From positions 17,595,001 through 17,659,000 of the forward strand of contig NC_133032.1 of assembly GCF_048771995.1 (NCBI RefSeq): DNA of 64,000 bases. The letters run 5' to 3'. Shown here piece by piece: positions 12,930 to 27,900 of the stretch. The translations under genes and the position numbers were made by a program. This DNA is from Taeniopygia guttata. Lineage: Eukaryota > Chordata > Aves > Passeriformes > Estrildidae. The notes under the pieces are model-generated. The model searched no databases. It was not told where the DNA came from and saw nothing but the letters and a program-made list of their open reading frames with translations. Each line of letters begins with the position of its first letter. Position 1 is the stretch's first letter.

Positions 12930-15900
12930 CTGTAAAAAGAAAAATGACAAAATAGCCATTTCCAAAAATTAAGAGGCAGCTAATATTCTTAAAAAGCAAA
13001 TTGAACATTCTGCTTGTGACCAGTAACTGCACGATGTCCTCAACCCGTATAAACTTTGATTTTTCTAAGATGGTCACAGGTAAAACAATTAAAATTTAAG
13101 GAAAAAAAATACTGTGGAAAAGAGCTTAGCTCCCACTAAGAAAATACTGTGTATTACTTGCATATGTTCATCCTCAACAGAAGCTTTCTAAGCTTGTTTA
13201 CTAACGAGAGATGCTAAAAACATATTATGGCAATTCAGTTTCCTTGTCTTTGGTAATGTCAATTTCACCAACTGTTTACTTTTTTTTTTAATAAGGGTTC
13301 AACCTGTACACAAACTAAAACATTCTTCTTGATGGAAACTACTTTAATCATAAGGAGTCTGATAATCAGGGGGAAAAACCCAAACAAATATATCAAACCA
13401 GCCTATGAAAATTATTACATATTCTGTCTTCTCAGGGGTAGTGTAGGAAGGTTGCACAGGAGTGAGTATACTTACTGTTTATCCAGGGTGGGAGTATCTT
13501 TGATAACAAACATATTTTTAAGATCCAAAAGATTTAGTTCAATAAATGCCTTCTAAAGAAGGCCTCTAAAGAAGTAAATACTAGTTTCACAACAGGACTT
13601 CAGTAGCATATGAGAAGTCAGTCATATTTTGAAGTAAGCATAAGCACTGAAAAACTGAACGCAGAGTTGCCTTAAATGACACAAAGTTACTGTAGAATGG
13701 TATTGCTGATGGCAGTTGATTTATTGACTAGTATTACTCAATACTATACAGTACTAATGCATACTGTGAAGGGGAATAGTGTGCAAAATTGATGCAAAAT
13801 TACAGCTCAAAAATGTTGGCTTTATCAAATGTTTCTAACTTCATAGAGTGGTTTGTGTTAGAAGCGACCTTAAAGATCAATCTAATTCCAGCCTTCCCCT
13901 AGAGCAGGTTGCTCAAAGTCCCATCCAATTGGGCCTTGAAAACTTCCAGGGATGGAACAGCCACAATTTCTCTGGGTAGCTTGTTATAGTGTCTCATCCC
14001 TATTCACAAGGAAAAATTTCTTCCCAATACCTAATCTAAACCTACTCCTTCAGTTCCTATCCATTCTGCCCTGCCCTATCACTATATGGCCTTGGATAAT
14101 GTCCCTCCAGCTTTCTTGAGGCCCCTCTGGATCCTGGAAGGCACTCTGGTCTCCCCAAAGCCTTCTGTTCTCCAAGCTGTACAGCTCCAACCCTCTCAGC
14201 CTGTCATCACAGAACAGGTGCTCCAGCCCTCTGACCCTGTTTGTGGCCCTCCTCCAGACTTGTTCCCAAAGGAGAATAGTGTGTCCTTCTTATGCCAGGG
14301 GCCTGTCGTGGCTTAACTCAGCCTGCAACTGGGTTGCAGACCAGACACTTGCTTACTCCCCACCCTCCCTCCTGCCATCCTGGTAGGATGGAGAAGAGAA
14401 TCACAATAAAAGTTAAACCCCTAGGTTAAAATCAGAACAGCCTAATAATTCAACATATTAAGATAGCAATGACTACAACAAAAATAATTGTATCTAAGCA
14501 TCTAAGCAGGGTGGGGGAAGAAGAAAAAAAAATAAATTAAACATATCTGATGCCAAATATAATGGCAGGACATGATTGGCTTTCTGGGCTGCAATCACAC
14601 ATTGCCAGGTCATGCTGAGATTCTTGCCAACCAATATCCTCACAGGCTTCTCCTCAGAGCTGCTCTCAATTCATTCTCTGCTCAGCGTATCCTTGGGATT
14701 GCCTTGATCCAGATGCAGGACCTCAGACAGGGCCTTGCTGAACTTTATGAGGTTGACAGTCCCACCTCTCAAGCCCCTTTTGGATGGAATCCCTGCCCTG
14801 CACCACACAGCTCAGCATCATCAGCAAACCTGCTGAAGGTGTGCTCAAGCCCACTGTCCATGTTCCTTACAAAGATATCAAGCAGCGGTGGTCCCAATAC
14901 CAACCTCTCAGGAAAAGTGTCAGTCAAATGCCACATGTTCATGTTGATCAAAACATGTTGGCTAAAAGTCTGAAAGTAATCAGACTGCTTCAGGCTGATA
15001 GAGAATTCAAGCAGAGTTGAAAGTTTTAGAACCATTGCTCTGGATTCTTGGGCCCATGACTGAGTAGAAGAGCTGTTGCACACCCCTGTCCAGCAGCCCT
15101 TGTACAAATGCCAGCTGTCTTCAAAAACTTAAGACCCCTCTTTCCACACAAACCTACCTGGCTAGTTCCAGGCTTTATTTCAGACTGCTCAGAGCAGCCA
15201 GCTTCTCCATCTTTTTCTAAAAGTCTTGACTTGATCTTTCATTTAGCAAGTCTGTAGCTGACTCATCTGATTCTTTCCCTGCTCTCTCAAACACAGGCTG
15301 CTCAACACCTGCCCTCACTTCTTGTTACAAAATTTTTCAACCCTCCTATTTCTGCCCAAGCAAATGAATGTCCCCATTTACTTTTCAGGCCATCCCACTC
15401 TCTCCTCCTGCTCCTTAATTTCCATCTTGATCCCATCTCTGTCTGTGCTCAATCTTTATCTCCCAACTGTCAGTTTTCTTTCTGTCTCATGTCTGCATTT
15501 TTTCTTCAGCCTCAAATTCTATGAATAACTTTGTGCATTTTCCTGCTCCAATCCCTCCACACTTGAGTTACACTCCTTTATTGCTGGTCTTCAGTCTAGA
15601 GTAAAAGAAAGAGACTGTTTGCTCAGTCTGATCACAAAGATGCCAAGCATTTATAACATCTTTGATGTAAAACCCAGGAATAATCACAGCCACCAGCAAA
15701 AGCTTCTAATGGAAAGGAGAAAACCTGAAGAAATGCATATTCTAACTATATTGAAAGGAACACAAAGGTGCTTTCATTTTTATATTCTACTAAAAGTTAT
15801 GGAGACACTGCTTATTTAAACAAAGATTGTCAGGTATTTTATAACTTTTCCTTTCACGTGTTCTTGGGTAAACTAATTCAAACTCTTGAAACTCTTCAGA

Positions 15901-18900
15901 ATATATAGTAGCACAAATTAACATGGAAAATTTTGGTATTGTAATTCAGTCTGAGAAAGTTACAAGAAACTAAAGAGTAGGTCCCTTAAATGAGTAGCCA
16001 GGGCATTCAGAGTAAGTGATGGTAACTCCAACCACAAACATGATCAGTCTTCATTAAAAATATATAGTGATTCCATTTTAAACACAGCAATTAATGGAAA
16101 GCTTGCCAAAAGTCAACCTGATTTAAATAGTATATGAATAAAGTCTTTGTAAGAGCAGAAGCCAACAAGTGAAAGCTCTAATTGTAAACTTAAAAAAAAG
16201 ACAAAAGAAAATATAATTGTCCTTGATGTGGAATACTTAATCCATCATTTAACCAAAGAATGTAGCTTCACCCACATAATCTTAAAAGCAAACACAGCCC
16301 TATGCTTGCTGCATGTTTAAGAGCTGCAACAATGCAACCTTAAAAAACCTGCTCCTGACTACAGCAGCTTTTCCTCCCAACACTCCTGATTAATGCTTAG
16401 TACTTAGAAAGCACATGCAGTTCATAATTGTAAGAAGTCAGCCACCCTTCCTCTTGTAGCAGAGAGTATTTCACTGAGTAATCAGTGAAATCATACTAGT
16501 GCATCACTATTAAATTAAGTAGAAAATGTCTATTAAGTGGGAATTCATAAAAACAGTGTAATTGCTCTAAAATAAAGCTGCTTGTGCTTTCAAGCAGCTT
16601 CGGGACAAGTTTTCTTTACTACTACAATTCCCCTTTAAGATAGATTTTTACATAGTCCCACATGTCTGAAGTGCCTTTAAAGAACATGTGTCTCACAGTA
16701 ACCTGTTAATGGCTTTGGTGTCAGAGAAAGCTATTGTGAAGCCTTTGAAACATTCTCTCTACCCTTTATGTCCTACCAAAAAGGCAACTTATGTTATTCA
16801 GCAAAACTGAACTGTGGTTGACTGGAAACATATGTTTTTTAATCAAAAGAATTTGTTTACAAGTTATTAGAGTCAAGGTGAGCTGACCTATGTCTGCTTG
16901 AGAAATCGAGTTCTAGATATATTAGTCCTTTGTCTTCCATCAGTTTTATTCCTAGAAAAGATTTCTGCCACACTTGCCCAAAGCCAAACTCCATTTGTGG
17001 TAGAACACACGATGAGCACACACTTGAAATGCCATTATTCCTGACAGAGATCATTACTGTGATCCCTCCAGTTGAACAAGCCAAGTTCCTGCACCTGCCT
17101 TTATAATGGAAACCCTTTCAAATGTACTAGCAGTTGCTGTATTCCGAGAATCTTTACAAGTGACAGTATTAACTAATCATAAAAATATTTGAGCAAGATG
17201 GTCAAGGAATTCCATACAAATCTAGAGACATCTCATAAAGTAGTCCATGAAGTGCTGACCACTGTGGTGAAGTCTGAAGTTCAAATCAGATGAAGTACAA
17301 ATCTTCATCTAATGAAGACCTCTAAATATCAGGACCAGACATTCAACACAAGAGACTCATGCAGTCAATTTTCAATTTTGTTTCAAAATACTGTGAAATG
17401 CTAAACCTGAATCAACAATACAGCATAACAGTACTAAATAAAGGCAATTCAGTATATAACTACTAAATCAAGGCAAAGCAAAATTAATCAAAGCTAAAAG
17501 TGCTTCCTGTTGGCTCTTTCAATATTATCCAAACATTCATACATTTAGGATAAGTACGTAAGAGAACCAACTAGCCTTTGATGGGAGGAGGAAAGGATCA
17601 AAATCAAGCCATTTATGGGAAAGGTAAGAAAAGAGCTGAAGTTTACTGCTTCACTCTGGTACTAAAACTTCCTACATTAATCTGCTGAATAAGGAAGCGT
17701 GATGTTTGCGCCAGTAATCTGCACCAGATAGACAGCTGATGACTCAATTTTCCAGAGGTTTAAAACAAAATTCTCAAGTTCAGTGCCAATGGCACTCCCC
17801 CATAAACTTCTTCAGATCTCTTATCCACAGGAGTTGCATGTAACATGCTTGTCACTACATGAGCACACAACTGAAAAAAAGCTTCAGCTTCATGCTCCAC
17901 CCATTAGCTAAAGTAGCTGACTGGTAAAAAATATTTATAGCATTTCTTTATCACATTATTTTGCTATTTCCTTGAGCTATACCGTTATGGTATAAATGAA
18001 TTACAGATAAGAGTTGTACTCCCCTGTGTTGCCAGCATTGTGGCGAAGTTGGTTTCCTGATGTTAATGTTTGTCTATATCTGTAAGTGAAGATATATTCT
18101 CTATTCTTGCTATGACAGCAGCTATTTTGCTGTGGTGAACAAAAGCCTTCCCCAGAGCTTCATACCTTAAAACTTACAATCAAGAAATGTGTTCATTTAT
18201 TAATAAAACCCAACTGCATGTTAGCAGTTATGTTTCATATTACAGTTCCAGTGGAAGAAGTGATGTAGTGAAAATACTCTCATTCAGAAGAGATTCCTTT
18301 GTGGCAAGTCACAGGCAGGCACTGGCCTCCTCTAAATCAACAAGACACTTCTCACAGCTATGTAAAATACTAAGATATACTCTATTTCTGGCTGCTTAGT
18401 AATTATCAAAACAGAATGGTTTGTATCATCTTCAAGAATAAATATTCAGAAAATATCTGCTATTTAACATTAGAAACCAAAAGTCTGTATACCACTTACT
18501 TATTTCTTATGCTTCTTGTGCAAAATCTTACCATATACTTCCTATCAGGAAAAGAGAACTGGACAACGAAGCCCACTGTTTCTTTTCCTGATGTTTTTAA
18601 GTAAAGCAGCACATTAATACAAGACCACATAAGAAAAAAAAACAAGTAATTTTCATTGTTAAAGGTAAATTGGTAAAATCATTTTCTGCAATAAATCCAT
18701 CCTATTTTTCTGCTGAAATGTTTGATAAAATTCTGCTTCCACAAAAAGCAACTTATCTCACAGTTTTGATTCCTACATCTGAAATGCTTAATGGCAATCC
18801 CACAGTGATTCTTCAGATTTTATATTTTTGACAACATCTACAGACTGATTCAGCAGCTCAGACCCATTATAGGCATAGTTTCATAATAATTTCTTTCAAT

Positions 18901-21900
18901 TATAACACCAGATTAATTAGCAAGCAGATCTCCTTACCTCTCTCTAAAAACCTGCTCTAATGGATAATATTCAAAAACCCGTGAGGCACATGCCTCCAAG
19001 AGTTGAGTATCCCTCTTGAAGGACCTTTCCACTACTTGAGTCAGAAGAAAACAAGCACACTTTTAAAGATCCCAGTAACAAAGTGTGCCTTTTTCTGTAA
19101 GAATCTTCTACGTTAAGAAGTCCAAGAAGTTACTAATCTACCCTCCCCTTGCTAAAAAAATGACACTGTGATTTAAGGGCAAATGAGATATTTTCATTGT
19201 CTCCATTTCATCCACTTGATTTTAGTCTTACCTCAGTAACAGTGCTGTTATTGGCATGAAAGTAAGAATGCACTGTGGTACAGGAAAAGAAACCAAGTTT
19301 TCACTACAGTGCACTCTCACGAGACCATGTCCAGAGACTGCCACCATTAAATAGGACTTCCCGACTAGTTTTGCGCAGCCTTCTCATGCCAGAAAGTAAC
19401 ACCAAATGTTATTTTGTATTCTCTGTTAAAAAATAATCAAGCAGAAGCACTCTATTACACTCTGACAGTTTCCCACAGTTGGTGTGCTTCTAGCCTGAAC
19501 CTCAGAGTTGCACGCTATCTGATAGTTTTCTTCCAGGATCCCTACTTAAACCAACAAAGTGCCACCAAGCACTTAACAGCACATCTAACTGGAGATCCTC
19601 TGATCTGAAATTATGATTTCTGGAGTCTTTTAAAACACTGCATCTTCCTGTTGGCTGTACACCAGATGCCTACTGTATCTGTAGACTATAAAATGTCTCA
19701 AAAGGAACTATGTTAAATTAAAACTGACAATTTGTCTTTGAACTACCTGAAATTAAACAAGGCAGTTTTACTACATTTTCCTGCCCTGAGGAAAAGAGCA
19801 AAAGGAACAAAGGCAGAAATTCCAACACACCTCAATCAAATGACCTGCCAAACACAGTGAAAGTTAACTATTTTGGGACATACTCCCTCCTTAACTATTT
19901 CTGTAATCTGCAGTGCTTTTTTCTATCCCTCTGTCAGTAACACTAGAGTGAAAAAATCTGTTATGCCATCATTTGCACAAGATAATGACAAATATGAAGA
20001 AATTTTAGGGTACAGGTACACTACTATCAACAACCTAAATTAGGAGCAGAGACAAGAACTGAAAAAATATATATAAACTGCACTTCTATGAAGTCAGAAT
20101 AAATGATACTATTTCAATTGGAATGGACCAACAACAATCACCTAGATCAACTGCCTACCCAGCTGGGGGTTGATCAAAAGCTAAAGCATGTTAAGAGCAT
20201 TGACTAAATGTAACACTGACAGACTTTAGTCATTGGTAACCTCACCAGGAACCCTGTTGGAGCAGTGTTTAAGTACTTCAGCTGTTGTCATTCTTATAAG
20301 AAAACTTGGCTCAACAGAGAGCTAGATGACAGTGAATTGCATTAGACATTTGAAAAAGAGCAGACTTCATGAGAATAGCACTTACCTTTTGTCTGCTGAG
20401 TCTCCTGGGGCGCTCTCTCTCTAGGTTCTAGAGGCTCAGTTTCAGATCGCAATTCTGTAGTCTGCTTTTTTTCAAAACTGAAGTCTGGAAGTCGTGGAGC
20501 TTGAGGTCTAGTTTTTCTTGCAGGATTCAGGAAGAAGCAGTAGGCACATCTAAATGCTACACCACAAAGCACACCCAGTAAGCAGCCTCACTAATTAACT
20601 TCACATTTCACCTTTATTCTTACACTATATTCTGATGGTTCAAAATACTAAAACCAGAGTTAACTAAGTGACTATCAGTACTAGACAGCATCTGCACCAA
20701 ATTTACATAAGTTGTTCTATATAAGTTCTTTTTTAAATTCAGCAGACATTTGCTGAAACAATTGTTTACAAACTTGATTACTTTCAGCTCTGCTGAACTG
20801 AGTATTGCACAACACTGTGAAAGATTTTACCACAATGAACAAAATAATGCAATTCAGTAGCACCAGGTGTTGCCACATGTTGTTGTTCTATTCTTTCCTA
20901 TAAAAGAATTAAGTTGTCAGATTATTTTTTTCTCCTACCCTTAACACACCACTTTCCTCACACTCTGATGTTAGCAAGTGTTAGGAGATGTTAGGAATTC
21001 CAGAAGGCATGTCTCACTCTGCTTTCTGAGGAGCATTCTGCTCTAGTGGCGCTTAATTAAGAAAAAGCAGTTTTATTTTGCAGAAGCACTGGATACCATT
21101 TAATACTTTAAATAACACTTTTTGCCCTCCTCACTCTCACCAAGACAAGGGGGAAAGTGGCAGTTTCTGGTACAGCTGAGTTGTGAACTCCTAAGAACTA
21201 AGATAACATATAGACTACTTATCTTTGGTTTCATAGGAAACATTTCACTTATTCTTACAATGCAGTATATTTACTCATAAAAATAAACAAAACAAAATTA
21301 AATAGAATATTTATCTAGGAATCCCTAGTTTCTTAAGCATCAGGCTTACACTTATGGTAGAAAGCAGGCAATATACAACACCTGTGTTCAATAAAGAGCC
21401 GTGTCTGTCTTAAGTTATTGTCAGCCATAAATTGACATATAGGCCCCTAGGGCTTGTTCCCACTCTTTTTGCAATACATCCCCAAGACCTTCTTGCCAAA
21501 GGAAAATTTAGTTTAAGTTCTGGTAAAAGAGGCACACTTTAATGTCAGATAGTTTCTCAACATAAAATCCTTCTGAGAACCATTCATAGCCAGTAGCAAT
21601 GTTCAGGGATGCATTGGAGGAAGCTTATTTCTACTGAATAGTTTTCTACCCATAAAATCCATGACCTGAAGGTCGCAATAACATACTTCTCTAAGTCTTG
21701 AAGTAAATCTTAAAAAACAGAGTAATAAGTTACCAAGAAATGTTCCCACATGAAGTGGCACTTCACAATGTCAGCTAAGTACTCAGCTGCAATCAAAATG
21801 AAGTATGCTGCATGTTTGTTATGAAACATTAGCCAAGTAACAGAGTCTAAAAAAGATTAGCTCTTACCTATGTATTCAAACTCCTCCTTCAAAGCCATAC

Positions 21901-24900
21901 CATTATGAGAAAAACATTGTTGACATATAAGGGCATACCTAGAAAACATTAATAATATATAGCAACATAACCTTAAGTAATAACACACTGGAGGGAGAAG
22001 CATTTTACCTTAAATATTGACTAATACCTTAAACCTTTTCTTCCAAAAGGTGATTTAAACAATTAAATTATTAACCTTGAAAGCAAACTAAATTGTAGAT
22101 TAAATAGTACCTTTTGAAGTTGGTTTAACCACAGTGAAATAGTCTCAGCTACACTTTAAACTATGGTTCAATATATTTTTAATATCATCAGTGTCAGAAA
22201 ATAACATCCAAATTAAGCCTTTATTTCATTAGAATGCAGTTAATATGAAAAGTAACCATAGTAAATATGTTCAATTCTGATATGTTTGGACAGTTCTGAA
22301 GGCAATCTGAAAGACATTTATAACAGATATAAAGTTAAAGTGCTGAGGCAAATGCTTTCTTTTTTTTAGTTCAAAATATAAGTCATTCACCCACTTGAAC
22401 ACAGATCTTTCTTTGTATCACACAGCTAATATTACTCAGAACAGAGGTTAGGTTTGCTTAAATATTTCCCTGCAAAGATCTTTCAAGTGAAGCATTGAGA
22501 AAGAGACATTTCTCAATTATGAAAATTTTGGGACAAGTTCATTTACAATTCTTTTAACCTTGATATGGCTTAAACAAAAAGGTTAAGAAGCTTGCTTTCC
22601 CCTAAGTGTTTAGGTATTTTTTAAAGAATGTTTTACCTGTTCTGAGGACCATCACCAACCAAATATTCAATAACTCTATCCACAACTCCTCTTTCTCGAG
22701 GAAGAATAGATCTTGCCAAAGGAGGGCCTGGAGGATGAAGACCTAGAACATGAATTATATCAAAATTATTTTCCATTGTATAAATATGTATTATATTTTA
22801 TTGCATGTGCTAGTGTAACAAAATAATTGCATCTATTTAATACACATGGGCATAATTTTTAGTCCACTAGGAAAGCTGCAAGATTCTTCAATCCACAATA
22901 GTTGAAAATTATTCTTCTGCTCGTTTAGCTTATAATTTTATTAAATCGCTCCATTTTTACACTTTGGACATGTAATTAATATATTTAATTTCTAAAGAAG
23001 TTAACATACCAATAGTATTGGATTGTTAACAAATAGAGGCTTTTAAAGAAAGAACAACTTAACTAAGTTCTCCTCAAATACACTCAGCTCTGCAAATTTA
23101 CACTTGTAGTTTACACCAATAAATCTGCCAAAATCAATGGTAACAGTAGAAGAACTAGACATCAGGGCAACCTGGTCTGCTGGAAGGTGTCCTGTCCACG
23201 GCATGGAGGTTTCAAAGAAATTATCTTTAAGATCCCTTAAAATCCAAACCATTCTATGATTTTATGAAGGTGTCACCACAGAACACCCCCTAATTTCTGT
23301 GTAATTACTATACCACATGAGCATACCCTCAGTGTACATTGAGTCTACACATTAAACTTGTCCAGCTGTTTGTTATTTTGGTAATCCCACAGTTAATGAC
23401 TAGTTGGATGCTTTCAGCTTTATGCTTAATCAAAGAAGCCAGAAGGCCACTATAAAGACACTATTTCACTCTTGTATTTAACAAACCACTATCAAAATTA
23501 AGCTCCTTTAAGAGCAATGGTTGGTTCTTTTTCACCTCTATAGTTAAACCAGAACACTGGTACAAGTTTCTCTTTCCATAAAGTTTAAAAAGTCTAGTCC
23601 AGTGTACAAGACCACTGCAAACTGCCAGTTTCCATTTATATTGCTTTGAGTTCTTATGTCTACTTTCTTTTGCAGCCTTAAAACAATACACTAGGCCTAA
23701 CATAAGAAACTCCAGTTTGAGTCATTCCAACAAGACCATTCAAGTAACTAAGCATGGAGAGGAAGCATTTTACATTTAAGCACCAGAAGTATTATGTTAC
23801 AGTACTTCCAACAAACAGTCCTGAGTGTAAGATAATGCAGGAAGAAAGGGGAACATTTAATTGTGGAAGAGATCGGGACACTTAAAACCTATTCCTTTAT
23901 GAATTACATTCAAAGTCCACAAAACTAACTAGACAATGTTTGAGTAGGACAATGAACCAGTCTTTCAGAACTCTCCAACTAGGACAAAACTGTTCCATTT
24001 CAAGTCACTCCAAGACAAAATTGTGACATCTTACAAATAAGACTCGGTTTAAACCATTGACAAAATTACTTTTAAAAATGCAAAATTCCTATGAGGCTCA
24101 AGATAGCCAAGATGGTTAGACAAAAAAAAATCAGTGAGCATTAGCAGGTTTCATACTGAGATGAGCATATGGCAACCTGAAGCCCTGTATGAACTAAGTA
24201 CATGCAATTCATGGAAATGAAATAGTGAAAGTGCAAAAAGAGACCAGCATTTTCTCTGAGAAGATTCTGGCTTGTAACTATTCTCACTCCATCCAATAAA
24301 AACAAATATAGAAACAGCATGGCTTAAAAGAAAGCCTTTAGTGACTACAGAAGTCAGCCAACAATTCTCTTTTCAAATTGCTGTATGTTTCCAGCATTCT
24401 TCTTGATGCATGTTTCACAGAATCCCCCATAACGACCAATAATTAAAGAGGAAGCTAAAGGGTAACAAAAACTAAAATAGCTGTCTCAATATACAAAAAT
24501 AAAACAGATTAGACACACTGTCTAAAAATGCAAAATAGGATTTTTTTTTTTAATCCAAAGGACAACTAAGAGAGTATAGTTTGTTAGTATGTTGAATTAA
24601 TTCAGAAGGATATTTAATTGAAAGATATTGTGTTTAAAAGAGCAGTCTTCAAGCTTTTCAGGATTGTTCAGTTTAGTTTTCTTATAGCAACTTAGCCAGG
24701 GACTGCATGAGGACATGCACAGTCATAGCTTCTAGCATCTTGATAAAAGTACACGTTTTACACGTAACATGCACCTCCTAAGAAGAGTATTCACAAAATA
24801 TGCTGAGTTGGAAGGGAACCATCTCAGTCCCTGAGTCCAGCTCCTGGCCCAAAAATCACACCATGTACCTGAGAGCCCAGGCTAAATGCTTCTTGAACTC

Positions 24901-27900
24901 TGTCAGGCTTGGTGCTGTGACCACTTCCATGGGGAGCCCGTGCCAGTGCTCTGGGTGAAAAACCTTTCCCTGATAACCAACCTAAACCTCCCCAACTCAG
25001 CTTTGTGCCACCAGAGTGAAGAGATCAGTGCTTGGCCACCTACTTCCCCGCATGAGGATGTTGAAGACCACAGTGAAGCCTCTCCTCTTCTTCAGGCTGA
25101 ATGAATCAAGTATCTCAGCTACCCCTTGTAAATCTTCAGCTCCAGACCAGATCAAAGACAACACAGCACGTCTTGCTATTCAATAACCTGGTCCAAGATG
25201 GGCTTCATGTTTAAGTATAGCACTAAAAGTAACTGCCAGCAAATTATCATTTCAAGCTTCCTACCTTTAAATCTTCACAAATAGAAGAAACAAAGGAAAA
25301 GGTAACTAAGGGCAGAATGTAATACTTTGTGGTAAACCTCATGCTCAATGCCACATAAATTGTAGGAATCAAATATTTTCAGCAATGCCCTCTTGTAGTG
25401 CTACACATAGAACAAGACTAGTCTTGACATTAAGGCTGTGCTAATTCTAACAGCACATATTTCAAGACAGATCTTGTCAATATTGGATATTTGACCTAAA
25501 CAGACTGTCTTAATTTCTAGCAGCACAAGAAAACTCGTTCAGAAAATACGGCAATTTACAACCCATCAATTAAGTATAAAAAAATTCTATACTCAATACA
25601 CATGTTTTTAAAATAGGCCTTATTTTCAGAAACAAGAGAAATTAATTCAGGAAGATAAGAATCAGTGAATGTATTTCCAAGTTATCCCTGTATTCTGTCC
25701 ACAAGCAGGAACCTAGACGAAGAAAACCATTGCAGCAGCAAGAGAACAAACTCAGTGCAATATAAACTGTATTCTGCTATTGCTGTCCAAAGCAGAGGTC
25801 AGACAAAATTAATTTCCTAGAGTTTTACAAAAACCTGAAAGATCCAATACTTCCATCAGAAAAAGGCACTGATACATTCTGCAATACTATTAAAGCCCTA
25901 GAATAATTTTGTGAATACCTGGTTTACACTCAAATGTTTACTCTAGGCCTTTATTCAGAAGACCAAGTTTTCATATTACTTGCAAATCACCAATATAAGA
26001 AGTTTCTAAAAGTCAATAAACAAAGAAAAATTTGAATAAAGTTACCTAGAATGAAACATCAGAATACATTCCAACAACAACTTCAATTACCTGCCTACTA
26101 ATAACTCAAACCAACCATCTTAGTTCTCATGCTGTTATGGACACCAGTAATTAATATAAACATCAAAAGCAATCATTGTAGAAAGACTGGTCATTTTTGC
26201 AAAGCTTGGCAAACTCTCAACTACCTGCTGGTTATTAATTTTCAAACATATGGAAGCTCTGTGGTAATACACGTTAAATTGATTCTCCCCTACAAAATAT
26301 AGTATCACAAAAATGAATTATTAATCTACTGTAAAATAGAGATAATTAAGGCTATTCATATTTGTTGCAGGCCATGCATAAACTTAGATGCCACATTATT
26401 ATTACAGATACTGAATTTCTGAACGTTTCACTACAGCTACATGACTGAGATTTTTATATGCCTGGAAAGTTAGGGGAAATTCAAGAAAAAAGAGGGCTTC
26501 CATATTAACTGACAATTGCAGTGGCTCCCATTGTTTTCTATGGCAAAGTAACGTGTTAGGTCAAAATTCCAGTTATTTAGTGACGGGAAAAGTGCCTGTA
26601 AGGCATTATCACAAAAACTACATTAAAAATTTTATATCACAAGCTTGGCAACTGTCTTTTCAAACAAGTCAGTTACTTTATTTTCCTCCTTCCCCTAAAA
26701 CATTTATGCAGTAAAGGCTGAATTTCATCCAGCTTATTTAACGTGCCTGAATCTTCCCCTAAAAATAAAGCTATTATACAGCCAATACTTAATTCCACAG
26801 TCAGCTTCCTTAAAAAGAAGCATGCAATTTTAAACTTAGTATGGAGTTTTTAGTAATCAGATATCAGTAAATGTGGTTTGCAACCAAATGACCAAGTTCC
26901 TGGTGCAAGGAGCTAATTTCTGGTACTTTGAGATAATCAAGACTTACTAATAACTTGTCTTTACAGTTCACTTCAGGGATAAAAACAAATTTAGCAGTTT
27001 CATAACAGAAGTAAAGCACTACTAACATCAAATAAGGCTTAATGGAATCTAAAGAGAAGGGAGATCATAATTTTCCATGACAAGTTTATTCCACTACACT
27101 AAACAACAGGAAAAGGCATTTTAACATTCAGCTTCCCAAGAGCTTAGAGAGCAGGTATCAATATATTATCTACAGCTCTACTTTTTGATTGTATCATGAA
27201 AGTTAGTAAAGAAGGACATACAGTTGGTAAGACTTAAGCAGCTTCAAGTAAAAATCAGGAACACAGGGCAGATAAAAATATTCTTGATCCCTGTACATGA
27301 GCAAAGAACTACTCCACATTAAAGTGGTGCTCATGAGATTCTTGGCTAGTTGTGCCCCTTCTATTTTCAAGACAGCATTTCATCTCCTTTCTTGCCTTGT
27401 GATCCAACTTGTCAAACATCCCACAAAAAATGAAAGACCTGGCACAAACCCACACACAGCTTTACCACCCACAAGGAACACGAGAACAGTGCTGCCCACC
27501 CAAAACTCTGAAATTTTGCAATCTTTCCAACGCAATTTAGTTCATATTCTATTTATTAAAAGTCCATCCCATCTGAACACCAAATAAGAAATCAAGGGAA
27601 AAACACTTTCAGAATATGAAACCAGATTTTAAGGACTACTCATTCCTACCAGATTTCAACCTGCTGCTAGTCTCTGGATTCTTGTAGCAAAACAATTCCA
27701 TTTTAGTATTCAGCTACAACACAGACAACTTCTCTGTTGTATTTGGTATTCCACACTTCAATCTGTGAGTATAGGCTGCACGACTATACCTTCTAGAGTA
27801 AAAATTTAAATGTCAAGATCTATGTTAAAAAAATATGTGCAGGGTTTAGTGAGAAGCATGAATGTATTCTGAAAGTGTTCTCCTCTGCACCTGATTTATA

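Larger units (their letters stand above)
12930..20385 (-). other. LNPK intron 12
   Basis: About 7.5 kb, the largest intron of the gene. It contains the CR1/LTR nested block at about 13.84-15.13 kb and a perfect 10-bp hairpin at 16575-16600. The 148 nt next to exon 13 stay open in the exon frame. Confidence 0.85.

Noticed and set aside
14572..15020. Plus-strand open frames in the 14.5-15.0 kb region
   Set aside because: They are the reverse strand of the CR1 reverse-transcriptase fragment, not independent genes.
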